DNA of 5,711 nucleotides from Betaproteobacteria bacterium (GTDB taxonomy: Bacteria > Pseudomonadota > Gammaproteobacteria > Burkholderiales > Burkholderiaceae_C): positions 1-5,711 of the forward strand of contig VBCQ01000069.1 in the NCBI GenBank assembly GCA_005882155.1, in the 5' to 3' direction. Position numbers and translations under genes: made by a program. Positions 1 through 5,711 of the stretch are shown here, in pieces. The first letter of the stretch is position 1. The number at the start of each line of letters is the position of its first letter. The notes below the pieces were generated by a model. The model was not told the DNA's origin. It was given only the letters and a program-made list of their open reading frames with translations, and searched no databases.

Positions 1-64
1 TCTCCTCGACGTAGGGTGCATTGCCCCCGAACAGGTACGAGTTCGACCTGTATTCCTGCATCAT
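1..64 (-). CDS. sucA: 2-oxoglutarate dehydrogenase E1 component, N-terminal fragment (cut by window edge)
   Basis: Only the first 21 codons are present. They begin with tandem ATG codons (64-62 and 61-59) and read MMQEYR followed by SNSYLFGGNAPYVEE, the characteristic N-terminus of betaproteobacterial SucA. In this family the segment is the short N-terminal helix thought to anchor E1 to the E2 core. SucA is the thiamine-diphosphate E1 subunit that decarboxylates 2-oxoglutarate in the cytoplasmic 2-oxoglutarate dehydrogenase complex of the TCA cycle. A strong Shine-Dalgarno sequence, AAGAGGTG (78-71), lies 6 nt upstream of the first ATG and supports the start. The gene follows the etf/acyl-CoA dehydrogenase cluster on the same strand but has its own probable promoter and leader. 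The catalytic domains lie outside the window. The call rests on a short but very distinctive peptide. Confidence 0.88.
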   Translation of the reverse strand, partial: MMQEYRSNSYLFGGNAPYVEE

Positions 65-180
65 TTCGCTCACCTCTTGCGCCGGTTTCCAGCGCGACAG
101 TGCGGTTAATCAACCTTCCGCGGCTCGGCTTGACCGGTTGGCGGATTGCGACCCGCCTTTACTGTTTCCAGAAAAGGGGA
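65..180 (-). promoter_or_regulatory. structured sucA 5' leader (candidate 'sucA RNA motif')
   Basis: Read on the minus strand, the untranslated leader before sucA holds several hairpins. The 5' one (177-156) has a CCTTT/AAAGG stem, a single U-U mismatch, a CTG/CAG stem and a GAAA tetraloop. Next comes GGCGG/CCGCC (157-140), sharing two bases with the first. Then a weak GCGG/CCGC or GGTT/AACC stem (121-102). Last is GCGCTGGAAACCGGCGC (95-79), seven pairs closing an AAA loop, ending directly against the Shine-Dalgarno sequence at 78-71. A conserved RNA called the sucA motif is known from 5' leaders of sucA in Burkholderiales, and part of it overlaps the ribosome binding site; its ligand or function is not established. 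Gene, taxon and position match. I could not align the sequence to the covariance model, so the identity is inferred. Confidence 0.6.
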
Positions 181-209
181 CGGGAAGGACCTCGAAAGTC
201 ACGGGGCGG

Positions 210-218
210 ACTGTAGCA
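210..218 (-). promoter_or_regulatory. probable sucA promoter, extended -10 element
   Basis: On the minus strand the sequence TGC-TACAGT (218-210) is an extended -10 element with 4 of 6 matches to TATAAT. I see no good -35 hexamer 16-18 bp upstream, which is usual for promoters that rely on the TG extension. Transcription would start near 203, giving a leader of about 140 nt that contains all the hairpins described for sucA. Activity is inferred from the motif alone. Confidence 0.4.
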
Positions 219-322
219 CCGTTGCATTGCGGCCGTCGTTGCGCAAAACGAAACGCGAAGACCGGATTGCATGGTGTAGCACGCTGCGGCGAATGATCGC
301 CAGCGATGCTGACGCACGGCTG

Positions 323-343
323 AAACGCCGGCACCGTTCGGCG
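323..343 (-). terminator. weak hairpin just after the nitronate monooxygenase stop codon
   Basis: On the minus strand, 3 nt after the stop codon at 346, CGCCG (343-339) can pair with CGGCG (330-326) across an 8-nt loop and is followed by only three T residues (325-323). It is the only terminator-like structure between the cluster and sucA. The short stem and short T run make it at best a partial terminator, so some read-through into sucA is possible. Confidence 0.22.
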
Positions 344-345
344 AC

Positions 346-1293
346 TCAGTGCAGCGCGAGCGCCTTGCGCGCCTGTTCGTATTCCGCCGCGAGACGCGCG
401 ATCAGCACGCGCGCCGGAACGATTTCCTTGACCGCGCCGATGCCTTGGCCGCAACCCCAGATGTCCTTCCAGGCCTTCTTCGCATCGCCGCCGAAGTTCA
501 TCTTGCTCGGATCGCTTTCCGGCAGCTTGTCGGGATCGAGGCCGGCGTTGCGGATCGAGTCCTTCAGGTAGTTGCCGTGCACGCCGGTGAACAGGTTGCT
601 GTAGATGATGTCGTCGCTCGAGCTTGCGACGATCATCTGCTTGTAGCCTTCGACCGCACGTGCTTCTTCGGTCGCGATGAAGGCCGAGCCGATGTAGGCG
701 AAGTCGGCGCCCATCGCGCGCGCCGCGAGCACTGCGCCGCCGGTCGAGATCGCGCCCGACAGCGCGATCGGGCCATCGAACCAGTCGCGGATTTCCTGGA
801 TCAGTGCGAATGGGCTCTTCACACCGGCATGGCCGCCGGCCCCGGCAGCGACGGCGATCAAGCCATCGGCGCCCTTCTCGATCGCCTTCTTGGCGAAGCT
901 GTTGTTGATGATGTCGTGCAGCACGACACCGCCCCAGCCATGCACCGCGTCGTTGACGTCGGTGCGCGCGCCGAGCGAGGTGATCACGATCGGCACCTTG
1001 TACTTCGCGCACATCTGCATGTCGTGCTCGAGCCGGTCGTTGCTCTTGTGCACGATCTGGTTGACGGCGAACGGCGCGGCCGGCTTGTGCGGATGCGCCT
1101 TGTTGTACGCGGCCAGCGTCTCGGTGATTTCCGCCAGCCACTCTTCGAGTTGCTCGGCCGGCCGCGCGTTGAGCGCCGGCATCGCCCCCACCACGCCGGC
1201 CTTACATTGCTCGATCACGAGCTTGGGGTTGCTGATGATGAACAGCGGCGAGCCGATGATCGGCAGCGGCAGGTTCGCGAGGACGGGCGGCAT
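346..1293 (-). CDS. nitronate monooxygenase-like FMN protein (2-nitropropane dioxygenase family)
   Basis: The 315-residue product is a TIM-barrel flavoprotein of the nitronate monooxygenase / 2-nitropropane dioxygenase family, cytoplasmic, with no signal peptide or membrane segment. The N-terminal strand carries GSPLFIISNPKLVIEQC (14-30), followed by GAMPALNARP (36-45), typical of a widespread proteobacterial subgroup. AGAGGHAG (150-157) holds the His (H155) at the place of the family's catalytic base, and SGAISTGGAVLAARAMGADF (179-198) followed by YIGSAF (200-205) is the FMN phosphate-binding region. Family members oxidise alkyl nitronates, but for many the natural substrate is unknown, and here it cannot be read from sequence. 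The gene is last in the etfB-etfA-dehydrogenase cluster, 93 bp after the dehydrogenase. The start is ambiguous: I chose ATG at 1293, but an in-frame GTG two codons earlier (1299) sits closer to GGAGAG (5 rather than 11 nt). Confidence 0.85.
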   Translation of the reverse strand: MPPVLANLPLPIIGSPLFIISNPKLVIEQCKAGVVGAMPALNARPAEQLEEWLAEITETLAAYNKAHPHKPAAPFAVNQIVHKSNDRLEHDMQMCAKYKVPIVITSLGARTDVNDAVHGWGGVVLHDIINNSFAKKAIEKGADGLIAVAAGAGGHAGVKSPFALIQEIRDWFDGPIALSGAISTGGAVLAARAMGADFAYIGSAFIATEEARAVEGYKQMIVASSSDDIIYSNLFTGVHGNYLKDSIRNAGLDPDKLPESDPSKMNFGGDAKKAWKDIWGCGQGIGAVKEIVPARVLIARLAAEYEQARKALALH

Positions 1294-1386
1294 GGGCACG
1301 GAGTCTCTCCAGACGATGGGCGAAGGCTCGCTCAGTGTGCTCCAGCGCAACAGCCGAAAGCAGTCACGACCGCGACAACAGCGACG

Positions 1387-3177
1387 TCAGAACGACTCGA
1401 GCGCGAGTGCGTTGACGCTGTCGCCGCCTTCGACGATCGCGTCGCGAATCGCCGGCACCTTGCTGAGGATGTGGTCGGCATAGAAGCGCGCGGTCGCCAC
1501 TTTGGCTTGCAGAAAGGCGGTGTCGCCGTTGCCGTCGGCGAGCTGCTCTTCGGCGATCAGCAGTGCACGCGCCATCTGCCAGCCGGCCATCACATTGCCG
1601 CCGAGCATCAGGTAAGGCACCGAGCCGGCGAACACCGCGTTGGGGCTCGCCTTGGTGTTGCCGGCGATAAAGTCGACCACCTGAACGAAGGCCTCGCGTG
1701 CTGCGCTCAGGCGCTTCCGCATTGCCCGCGCCGCGACGCTGTCGCGCTTGGCGAGTTGCGCTTCGGTCGCGGCGACCTGCTGCGCAATCGCCTTCGCGGT
1801 CTGACCGCCGTCGCGCGCGGTCTTGCGGCCGACCAGGTCGTTGGCCTGGATCGCCGTGGTGCCTTCGTAGATCGTCAGAATCTTCGCGTCGCGGTAGTAC
1901 TGCGCCGCGCCAGTTTCCTCGATGAAGCCCATGCCGCCATGCACCTGCACACCGAGGCTCGTGACCAGGCTCATCTCGGTGCTGAAGCCCTTCACCAGCG
2001 GCACCATGAATTCGTAGAAGGCCTGGTTCTGCTTGCGCACATCGGCATCGGGATGGTGATGCGCTGCGTCGAACGCCGCCGCCGACGTGATCGCAAGCGC
2101 TCTGCAGCCTTCGATGTGGGCGCGCATCGTCATCAGCATGCGCTTCACATCGGGGTGATGAATGATGGTTGCGCTGCCCGCCACCGAACCGTCGACCGGA
2201 CGCGACTGCACGCGATCGCGCGCGTACTCCACCGCTTTCTGGTACGCGCGCTCGGCCACGCCGATGCCCTGGACGCCCACCGCGTAGCGGGCCGCGTTCA
2301 TCATGATGAACATGTACTCGAGGCCGCGGTTCTCCTGGCCGATGAGATATCCGATTGCACCGCCCTTGTCGCCGAACTGCAGCACCGCCGTCGGACTCGC
2401 CTTGATGCCGAGCTTGTGCTCGATGCTCACGCAATGCACGTCGTTGCGCGCACCGAGCGAGCCGTCGGCATTGACCATGAACTTCGGCACGACGAACAGG
2501 CTGATGCCCTTCACGCCTTCGGGTGCGCCGGCCACGCGAGCCAGCACGAGATGGACGATGTTCCTCGCCATGTCGTGCTCGCCGTAGGTGATGAAGATCT
2601 TGGTGCCGAAGATCTTGTAGCTGCCGTCGGGTTGCGGCTCGGCTCGGGTGCGAACCAGCGCGAGGTCGGAACCGGCCTGCGGCTCGGTCAGGATCATCGT
2701 GCCGGTCCACTCGCCCGAAATCATCTTCGGCAGGTAAGTCGCCTGCTGCTCCGCGCTGCCCGCGGTCAGCAGCGCCTCGATCGCGCCGTCGGTCAATAGC
2801 GGGCACAGCGCGAAGCTCAGGTTCGCGCTGTTGATCATCTCGATGCAAGCCGCACCGATCGTCTTCGGCAGGCCCTGGCCGCCGAACTCGGTCGGATGCT
2901 GCAGACCTTGCCAGCCGCCCTCGCCGAACTGTTTAAACGCTTCCTTGAAGCCCGCTGTCGTGATGACCTTGCCGTCTTGAAACGTCGACGGCGACTTGTC
3001 ACCTTCGACGTTCAGCGGCGCGACGACCTCTTCGTTGAACTTGGCGCACTCCTCGAGCACGGCCTGCGCCGTTTCGAGGCCGGCATCGTCGAAGCCGGGA
3101 ATCTTCGCCACTTCATCGAGGCCGGCCAGCTCCTTCATGCAAAAGAGCATGTCCTTGACGGGTGCGCGGTAAGTCAT
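1387..3177 (-). CDS. acyl-CoA dehydrogenase, long 596-residue FadE5/DmdC-like type
   Basis: This FAD enzyme introduces the alpha-beta double bond into an acyl-CoA and passes electrons to ETF. The 596-residue length is much greater than the roughly 380-400 residues of short- and medium-chain enzymes. It matches the subgroup with an extra N-terminal segment (YRAPVKDMLFCM, 3-14) and a C-terminal acyl-CoA dehydrogenase domain (about 470-596), which also contains 3-methylmercaptopropionyl-CoA dehydrogenase (DmdC). Visible motifs are MILTEPQAGSDL (161-172, substrate/flavin loop), QVHGGMGFIEE (411-421) and TIYEGTTAIQ (435-444), where E438 is the expected catalytic base. The start is ATG at 3177, with AGGA 7 nt upstream; that Shine-Dalgarno overlaps the etfA TAG stop, suggesting coupled translation. 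Chain-length preference cannot be read. Fatty-acid, branched-chain or methylmercaptopropionate substrates are all possible; generic fatty-acid oxidation is the safest reading. Confidence 0.93.
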   Translation of the reverse strand: MTYRAPVKDMLFCMKELAGLDEVAKIPGFDDAGLETAQAVLEECAKFNEEVVAPLNVEGDKSPSTFQDGKVITTAGFKEAFKQFGEGGWQGLQHPTEFGGQGLPKTIGAACIEMINSANLSFALCPLLTDGAIEALLTAGSAEQQATYLPKMISGEWTGTMILTEPQAGSDLALVRTRAEPQPDGSYKIFGTKIFITYGEHDMARNIVHLVLARVAGAPEGVKGISLFVVPKFMVNADGSLGARNDVHCVSIEHKLGIKASPTAVLQFGDKGGAIGYLIGQENRGLEYMFIMMNAARYAVGVQGIGVAERAYQKAVEYARDRVQSRPVDGSVAGSATIIHHPDVKRMLMTMRAHIEGCRALAITSAAAFDAAHHHPDADVRKQNQAFYEFMVPLVKGFSTEMSLVTSLGVQVHGGMGFIEETGAAQYYRDAKILTIYEGTTAIQANDLVGRKTARDGGQTAKAIAQQVAATEAQLAKRDSVAARAMRKRLSAAREAFVQVVDFIAGNTKASPNAVFAGSVPYLMLGGNVMAGWQMARALLIAEEQLADGNGDTAFLQAKVATARFYADHILSKVPAIRDAIVEGGDSVNALALESF

Positions 3178-3186
3178 CTTGGTATC

Positions 3187-4131
3187 CTAAAGTGCGGCTA
3201 CGAGTTCGGGAACGGCAGTGAACAAGTCGGCTTCGAGGCCGTAGTCAGCCACACTGAAGATCGGTGCTTCCGGATCTTTGTTGATCGCGACGATGACCTT
3301 CGAGTCCTTCATCCCCGCGAGGTGCTGGATCGCGCCGCTGATGCCGGCGGCGATGTACAGCTGCGGCGCGACGATCTTGCCGGTCTGGCCGACCTGCCAG
3401 TCGTTCGGCGCATAGCCCGCGTCGACGGCGGCGCGGCTCGCGCCCAACGCGGCGCCAAGCTTGTCGGCGAGCGGCACCAGCACCTCGTTGAACTTGTCGC
3501 TCGAGCCCATCGCACGACCGCCGGAGACGATGATCTTCGCCGCTGTCAACTCGGGCCTGTCGGTCTTCGCGATCTCGCTGCCGACGAAAGTCGCGTTGGT
3601 CGACGCATCGACCGCAGCCACGGTCTCGGCTGCTGCCGACCCCCCGCTCGCCGCTGCAGGATCGAAGCCGGTCGTTCGAACTGTGATCACTTTGATCTTG
3701 TCGCTGCTTTGCACTGTCGCGATCGCATTGCCGGCGTAGATCGGGCGATCGAAGGTGTCGGGTTCGATGACCTTGATGATGTCGGAGACCTGTGCGACAT
3801 CGAGCAGTGCCGCAACGCGCGGCGCGACGTTCTTGCCCGACGCGGTGGCGGGGAACACGATGTGGCTGTAGCCGCCGGCCGACTTCTCGACGATCGCGAC
3901 GACTTGCGCGGCAACGTTCTCGGCCAGCCCGTGTTCGAAGCCGGGGGCGTCGGCGTGCAGGACTTTGGCGACGCCGGCGATCTGCGCTGCGGCCTGTGCG
4001 GCCGCGCCGGCATTGTGGCCAGCCACCAGCACGTGGACCTCGCCGCCGCAGGCGGCGGCCGCGGTCACGGTGTTGAGCGTTGCGCCCTTGACGTGGGCGT
4101 TGTCGTGTTCAGCAATAACCAGGGCAGCCAT
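3187..4131 (-). CDS. etfA: electron transfer flavoprotein, alpha subunit
   Basis: The 314-residue EtfA pairs with EtfB in a soluble heterodimer that carries electrons from acyl-CoA and related dehydrogenases to ETF:quinone oxidoreductase. Domain I (about 1-185) is the nucleotide-binding-like fold, starting MAALVIAEHDN. Domain II (about 195-314) binds FAD and has SGGRAMGS (203-210), GASRAAVDAGYAPNDWQVG (230-248), QTGKIVAPQLYIA (249-261), GISGAIQHLAG (263-273) and AINKDPEAPIFSVADYG (282-298). The FAD contacts known from human ETF-alpha are kept as S232, R233, T250 and H270. Length is normal for the bacterial family. ATG at 4131 lies one base after the etfB TGA, with AAGGTG inside the end of etfB as its ribosome binding site, so translation is probably coupled. 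All FAD contacts checked are intact, so the protein should be functional. Confidence 0.97.
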   Translation of the reverse strand: MAALVIAEHDNAHVKGATLNTVTAAAACGGEVHVLVAGHNAGAAAQAAAQIAGVAKVLHADAPGFEHGLAENVAAQVVAIVEKSAGGYSHIVFPATASGKNVAPRVAALLDVAQVSDIIKVIEPDTFDRPIYAGNAIATVQSSDKIKVITVRTTGFDPAAASGGSAAAETVAAVDASTNATFVGSEIAKTDRPELTAAKIIVSGGRAMGSSDKFNEVLVPLADKLGAALGASRAAVDAGYAPNDWQVGQTGKIVAPQLYIAAGISGAIQHLAGMKDSKVIVAINKDPEAPIFSVADYGLEADLFTAVPELVAAL

Positions 4132-4132
4132 T

Positions 4133-4882
4133 TCAGATCACCTTCGCATCGTTCTTCAGTTTGGACACCAGCGTCGCCACGTCGGGCACCTTGATGCCGG
4201 CGCTGCGCTTGGGCGGCTCGCTGACCTTCAGCACCTTGATGCGCGAGGCGACATCGACACCGAGGTCGGCGGGCTTGAGCACGTCGAGCGTCTTCTTCTT
4301 CGCCTTCATGATGTTGGGCAGCGTCACGTAGCGCGGCTCGTTCAGGCGCAGGTCGGTGGTGATCACCGCGGGCAGCTTGACCTTCAAGGTCTCAAGGCCG
4401 CCGTCGACTTCACGCGTCACGTTCGCGTGTCCATCGACGATCTCGACCTTCGATGCGAAGGTGGCCTGCGGCAGACCGGCGAGCGCGGCGAGCATCTGCC
4501 CGGTCTGATTGTTGTCGTCGTCGATCGCTTGCTTGCCGAGGATCACGAGACCGGGCTGCTCCTTATCGATCAGCGCCTTCAGCAGCTTCGCGACCGCGAG
4601 CGGCTGCAGCTCTTCGCTGGTCTCGACGAGGATTGCGCGATCGGCACCGATCGCCATCGCGGTGCGCAAGGTTTCCTGGCATTGCGTAATGCCGCACGAG
4701 ACGGCGATGACCTCGGTCACCGCGCCCTTCTCTTTCAGGCGCACCGCCTCTTCGACGGCGATCTCGTCGAAGGGGTTCATGCTCATCTTCACGTTGGCGA
4801 TGTCGACGCCCGTCCCGTCGGACTTGACGCGCACCTTCACGTTGAAATCGACCACCCGCTTGACGGGAACCAGCACCTTCAT
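4133..4882 (-). CDS. etfB: electron transfer flavoprotein, beta subunit
   Basis: The 249-residue EtfB has the usual family length. It begins MKVLVPVKRVVDFNVKVRVK and contains MNPFDEIAVEEAVRLKE (35-51), the AMP-binding loop GKQAIDDDNNQTGQ (116-129) and the family signature REVDGGLETLKVKLPAV (157-173). The segment LNEPRYVTLPNIMKAKKK (180-197) corresponds to the recognition loop that docks on acyl-CoA dehydrogenases in human ETF. EtfB holds structural AMP and forms the partner-docking face of the ETF heterodimer. I chose ATG at 4882, with AGGAG 8 nt upstream; the frame is also open to a GTG at 4891, but that would place the Shine-Dalgarno against the start and add three non-conserved residues. 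It is the promoter-proximal gene of the cluster, with a possible operator palindrome about 27-36 bp upstream of the start. Confidence 0.97.
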   Translation of the reverse strand: MKVLVPVKRVVDFNVKVRVKSDGTGVDIANVKMSMNPFDEIAVEEAVRLKEKGAVTEVIAVSCGITQCQETLRTAMAIGADRAILVETSEELQPLAVAKLLKALIDKEQPGLVILGKQAIDDDNNQTGQMLAALAGLPQATFASKVEIVDGHANVTREVDGGLETLKVKLPAVITTDLRLNEPRYVTLPNIMKAKKKTLDVLKPADLGVDVASRIKVLKVSEPPKRSAGIKVPDVATLVSKLKNDAKVI

Positions 4883-4902
4883 TGAGCGCACTCCTGAAGC
4901 AA

Positions 4903-4923
4903 TTGACGTTTACGTAAAGTGAA
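4903..4923. promoter_or_regulatory. palindromic operator candidate in the etfB-murI divergent region
   Basis: TTTACGTAAA (4909-4918) is a perfect 10-bp palindrome, flanked by TTGACG (4903-4908) and GTGAA (4919-4923), which are themselves roughly inverted with a one-base offset. The AT-rich ACGT-centred core stands out in GC-rich DNA. It resembles, from memory, operators of the MerR-family regulator LiuR, which controls branched-chain amino acid and fatty-acid catabolism genes, including etf genes, in proteobacteria. It lies between the etfB start and its likely promoter, where a bound repressor would block transcription. The regulator is not encoded here. Confidence 0.45.
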
Positions 4924-4956
4924 TTCTAGTGTCGGCACTTTGCAGCCCACTGTCAG
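4923..4956 (-). promoter_or_regulatory. possible etfB promoter
   Basis: On the minus strand, TAGAAT (4928-4923) matches TATAAT at 5 of 6 positions and CTGACA (4956-4951) matches TTGACA at 5 of 6. The gap between them is 22 bp, too long for a standard sigma-70 promoter. Either CTGACA works with a poorer -10 (GACACT, 4933-4928, 17-bp spacing), or TAGAAT is used without a good -35. A start near 4916-4921 would place the TTTACGTAAA palindrome at the beginning of the transcript. Confidence 0.3.
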
Positions 4957-5032
4957 GCGGACGACACTTCGCGAAAAAAAACGAACGACCGTACTATTTT
5001 ATCGGATTCACGCGGCTAGACTCGCGCCGTTC

Positions 5033-5711
5033 ATGATGCCGCTCAGCGCTCCTTCTGCGTTCCAACCATCTCTGACCGCGCCAGCGTGCATCGGTGTCTT
5101 CGATTCGGGTGTCGGTGGCCTGTCGGTATTGCGAGCGCTGCATCAGCAACTCCCTGCTGCACCGCTACTGTACGTCGCCGATTCCGCTCACGCGCCGTAT
5201 GGCGAGCGCAGCGACGCGTTCGTCATCGAGCGATCGCAGCACGTCGCGCAGCACCTTCTCGCCGAAGGTGCCGTCGGCATCGTCATCGCGTGCAACACGG
5301 CAACCGCCGCAGCGGCGCAGCAGTTGCGTGCGCGGTGGCCCGATGTACTCATCGTCGGCGTCGAACCGGGATTGAAGCCCGCGGTCGCCGCGAGCCGAAG
5401 CGGCCGCATCGGCGTGCTGGCCACACCCGGCACGTTGGCCAGCGAAAAATTTCGCAAGCTGCTGCATGCCCAGCCCGCCGGCGTATCGGTGCTGTCGTTC
5501 GCGCTGCGATCGATGAGCATTGCGCTGCACTGAAGAGCGCGGAGGTCGACACTGTCGTGCTCGGCTGCACCCACTACGCTTTTGTTCGCGAGCAGATCGA
5601 GATCGCGATGGGGCCGCGGGTGCAGATCATCGACACCGCCGAAGCGGTCGCGCGTCAAGCGGTTCGGTTGCTGCCACCGCTGCTCGGCGAAGCAGCGGCT
5701 GCGATGACGTG
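5033..5711 (+). pseudogene. murI: glutamate racemase, internally deleted and frameshifted, 3' end cut by window
   Basis: MurI interconverts L- and D-glutamate for peptidoglycan. The 5' part reads from tandem ATGs (5033, 5036) and, counted from 5036, contains VFDSGVGGLSV (21-31), HAPYGER (52-58), IACNTAT (84-90, catalytic C86) and GVEPGLKPAV (108-117), then continues to about 5493. That frame then reads unrelated residues and stops at TGA 5531-5533. The other half continues in the next frame from about 5494: VVRAAIDEHCAALKSAEVD, then GCTHY (5563-5577, second catalytic Cys), IDTAEAVARQAV and on to the window end. The segment normally between these halves (typically a CPG-type motif followed by a Glu-rich helix), about 20 residues, is absent. 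A deletion of 3n+1 bases, about 58-67, explains both the loss and the shift. Both cysteines survive, but not in one frame. No clear Shine-Dalgarno precedes the ATGs. The alternative is a sequencing or assembly error, since murI is usually essential. Confidence 0.85.

Noticed and set aside
110..204. A possible upstream open frame in the sucA leader starting at GTG 204 and ending at TGA 110.
   Set aside because: No Shine-Dalgarno, it lies at the edge of the predicted transcript start, and its peptide is unremarkable; it is only the open tail of a spurious longer frame.
349..2799. An 816-codon open frame on the plus strand, antisense to the dehydrogenase and nitronate monooxygenase genes.
   Set aside because: The translation is rich in Arg, Asp, His and Ala with no recognisable domain, the typical mirror of GC-rich codon bias. 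The minus-strand genes it overlaps are fully conserved families.
1364..2848. A 494-codon minus-strand open frame inside the acyl-CoA dehydrogenase in another frame.
   Set aside because: Arg-rich shadow of the dehydrogenase with no domain; the overlapping frame carries all catalytic motifs.
2896..4194. A 432-codon plus-strand open frame antisense to etfA and the start of the dehydrogenase gene.
   Set aside because: Same low-information composition, no family motif, and it crosses gene boundaries of well-defined minus-strand proteins.
3965..4885. A 306-codon plus-strand open frame antisense to etfB.
   Set aside because: It mirrors etfB codons and has no recognisable domain; etfB itself is unambiguous.
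4974..4981. An A8 run (T8 on the minus strand) between etfB and murI, considered as a terminator tail.
   Set aside because: No stable GC hairpin precedes it on either strand, and the genes diverge here, so no terminator is expected.
4919..5032. An N-terminal extension of murI from GTG 4919.
   Set aside because: The added 38 residues are Arg/Thr-rich and unlike MurI, cross the operator-like palindrome and an 8-A run, and lack a ribosome binding site; family members start near the tandem ATG at 5033/5036.

Overview
The window looks like ordinary core chromosome from a high-GC betaproteobacterium, most likely of the order Burkholderiales. This rests on the N-terminus of SucA at the left edge, the ETF and acyl-CoA dehydrogenase protein types, and the GC-rich codon use. 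I cannot resolve the family (Burkholderiaceae, Comamonadaceae or Sphaerotilaceae-like). There are no mobile elements, tRNA or rRNA genes, or CRISPR arrays.

Layout, in the direction of transcription (right to left, minus strand): etfB (4882-4133), etfA (4131-3187), a 596-residue acyl-CoA dehydrogenase (3177-1387) and a nitronate monooxygenase-like flavoprotein (1293-346). The first three are separated by only 1 and 9 bp, so they form a tight operon. The fourth follows after 93 bp. A 281-bp gap then carries a probable promoter and a structured 5' leader, followed by the first 21 codons of sucA (64-1). To the right, a divergent 150-bp region separates etfB from murI (glutamate racemase) on the plus strand, which runs off the window.

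Functionally, the dehydrogenase oxidises an acyl-CoA and passes electrons to the EtfAB heterodimer made from the same operon, and from there to the membrane quinone pool through ETF:quinone oxidoreductase (not in the window). The nitronate monooxygenase-like protein is an FMN enzyme of unknown substrate. sucA begins the 2-oxoglutarate dehydrogenase operon of the TCA cycle. murI supplies D-glutamate for peptidoglycan and is unrelated.

Three points deserve a second look. (1) murI is broken: roughly 20 codons are missing between the two catalytic-cysteine halves, and the reading frame shifts. (2) The sucA leader folds into several hairpins, two of which carry the same CTGGAAAC loop, one directly against the ribosome binding site; it fits the described but functionally unexplained Burkholderiales 'sucA RNA motif'. 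(3) A TTTACGTAAA palindrome lies between etfB and murI and resembles an operator of a branched-chain amino acid or fatty-acid catabolism regulator. I see no wholly new multi-gene system here.
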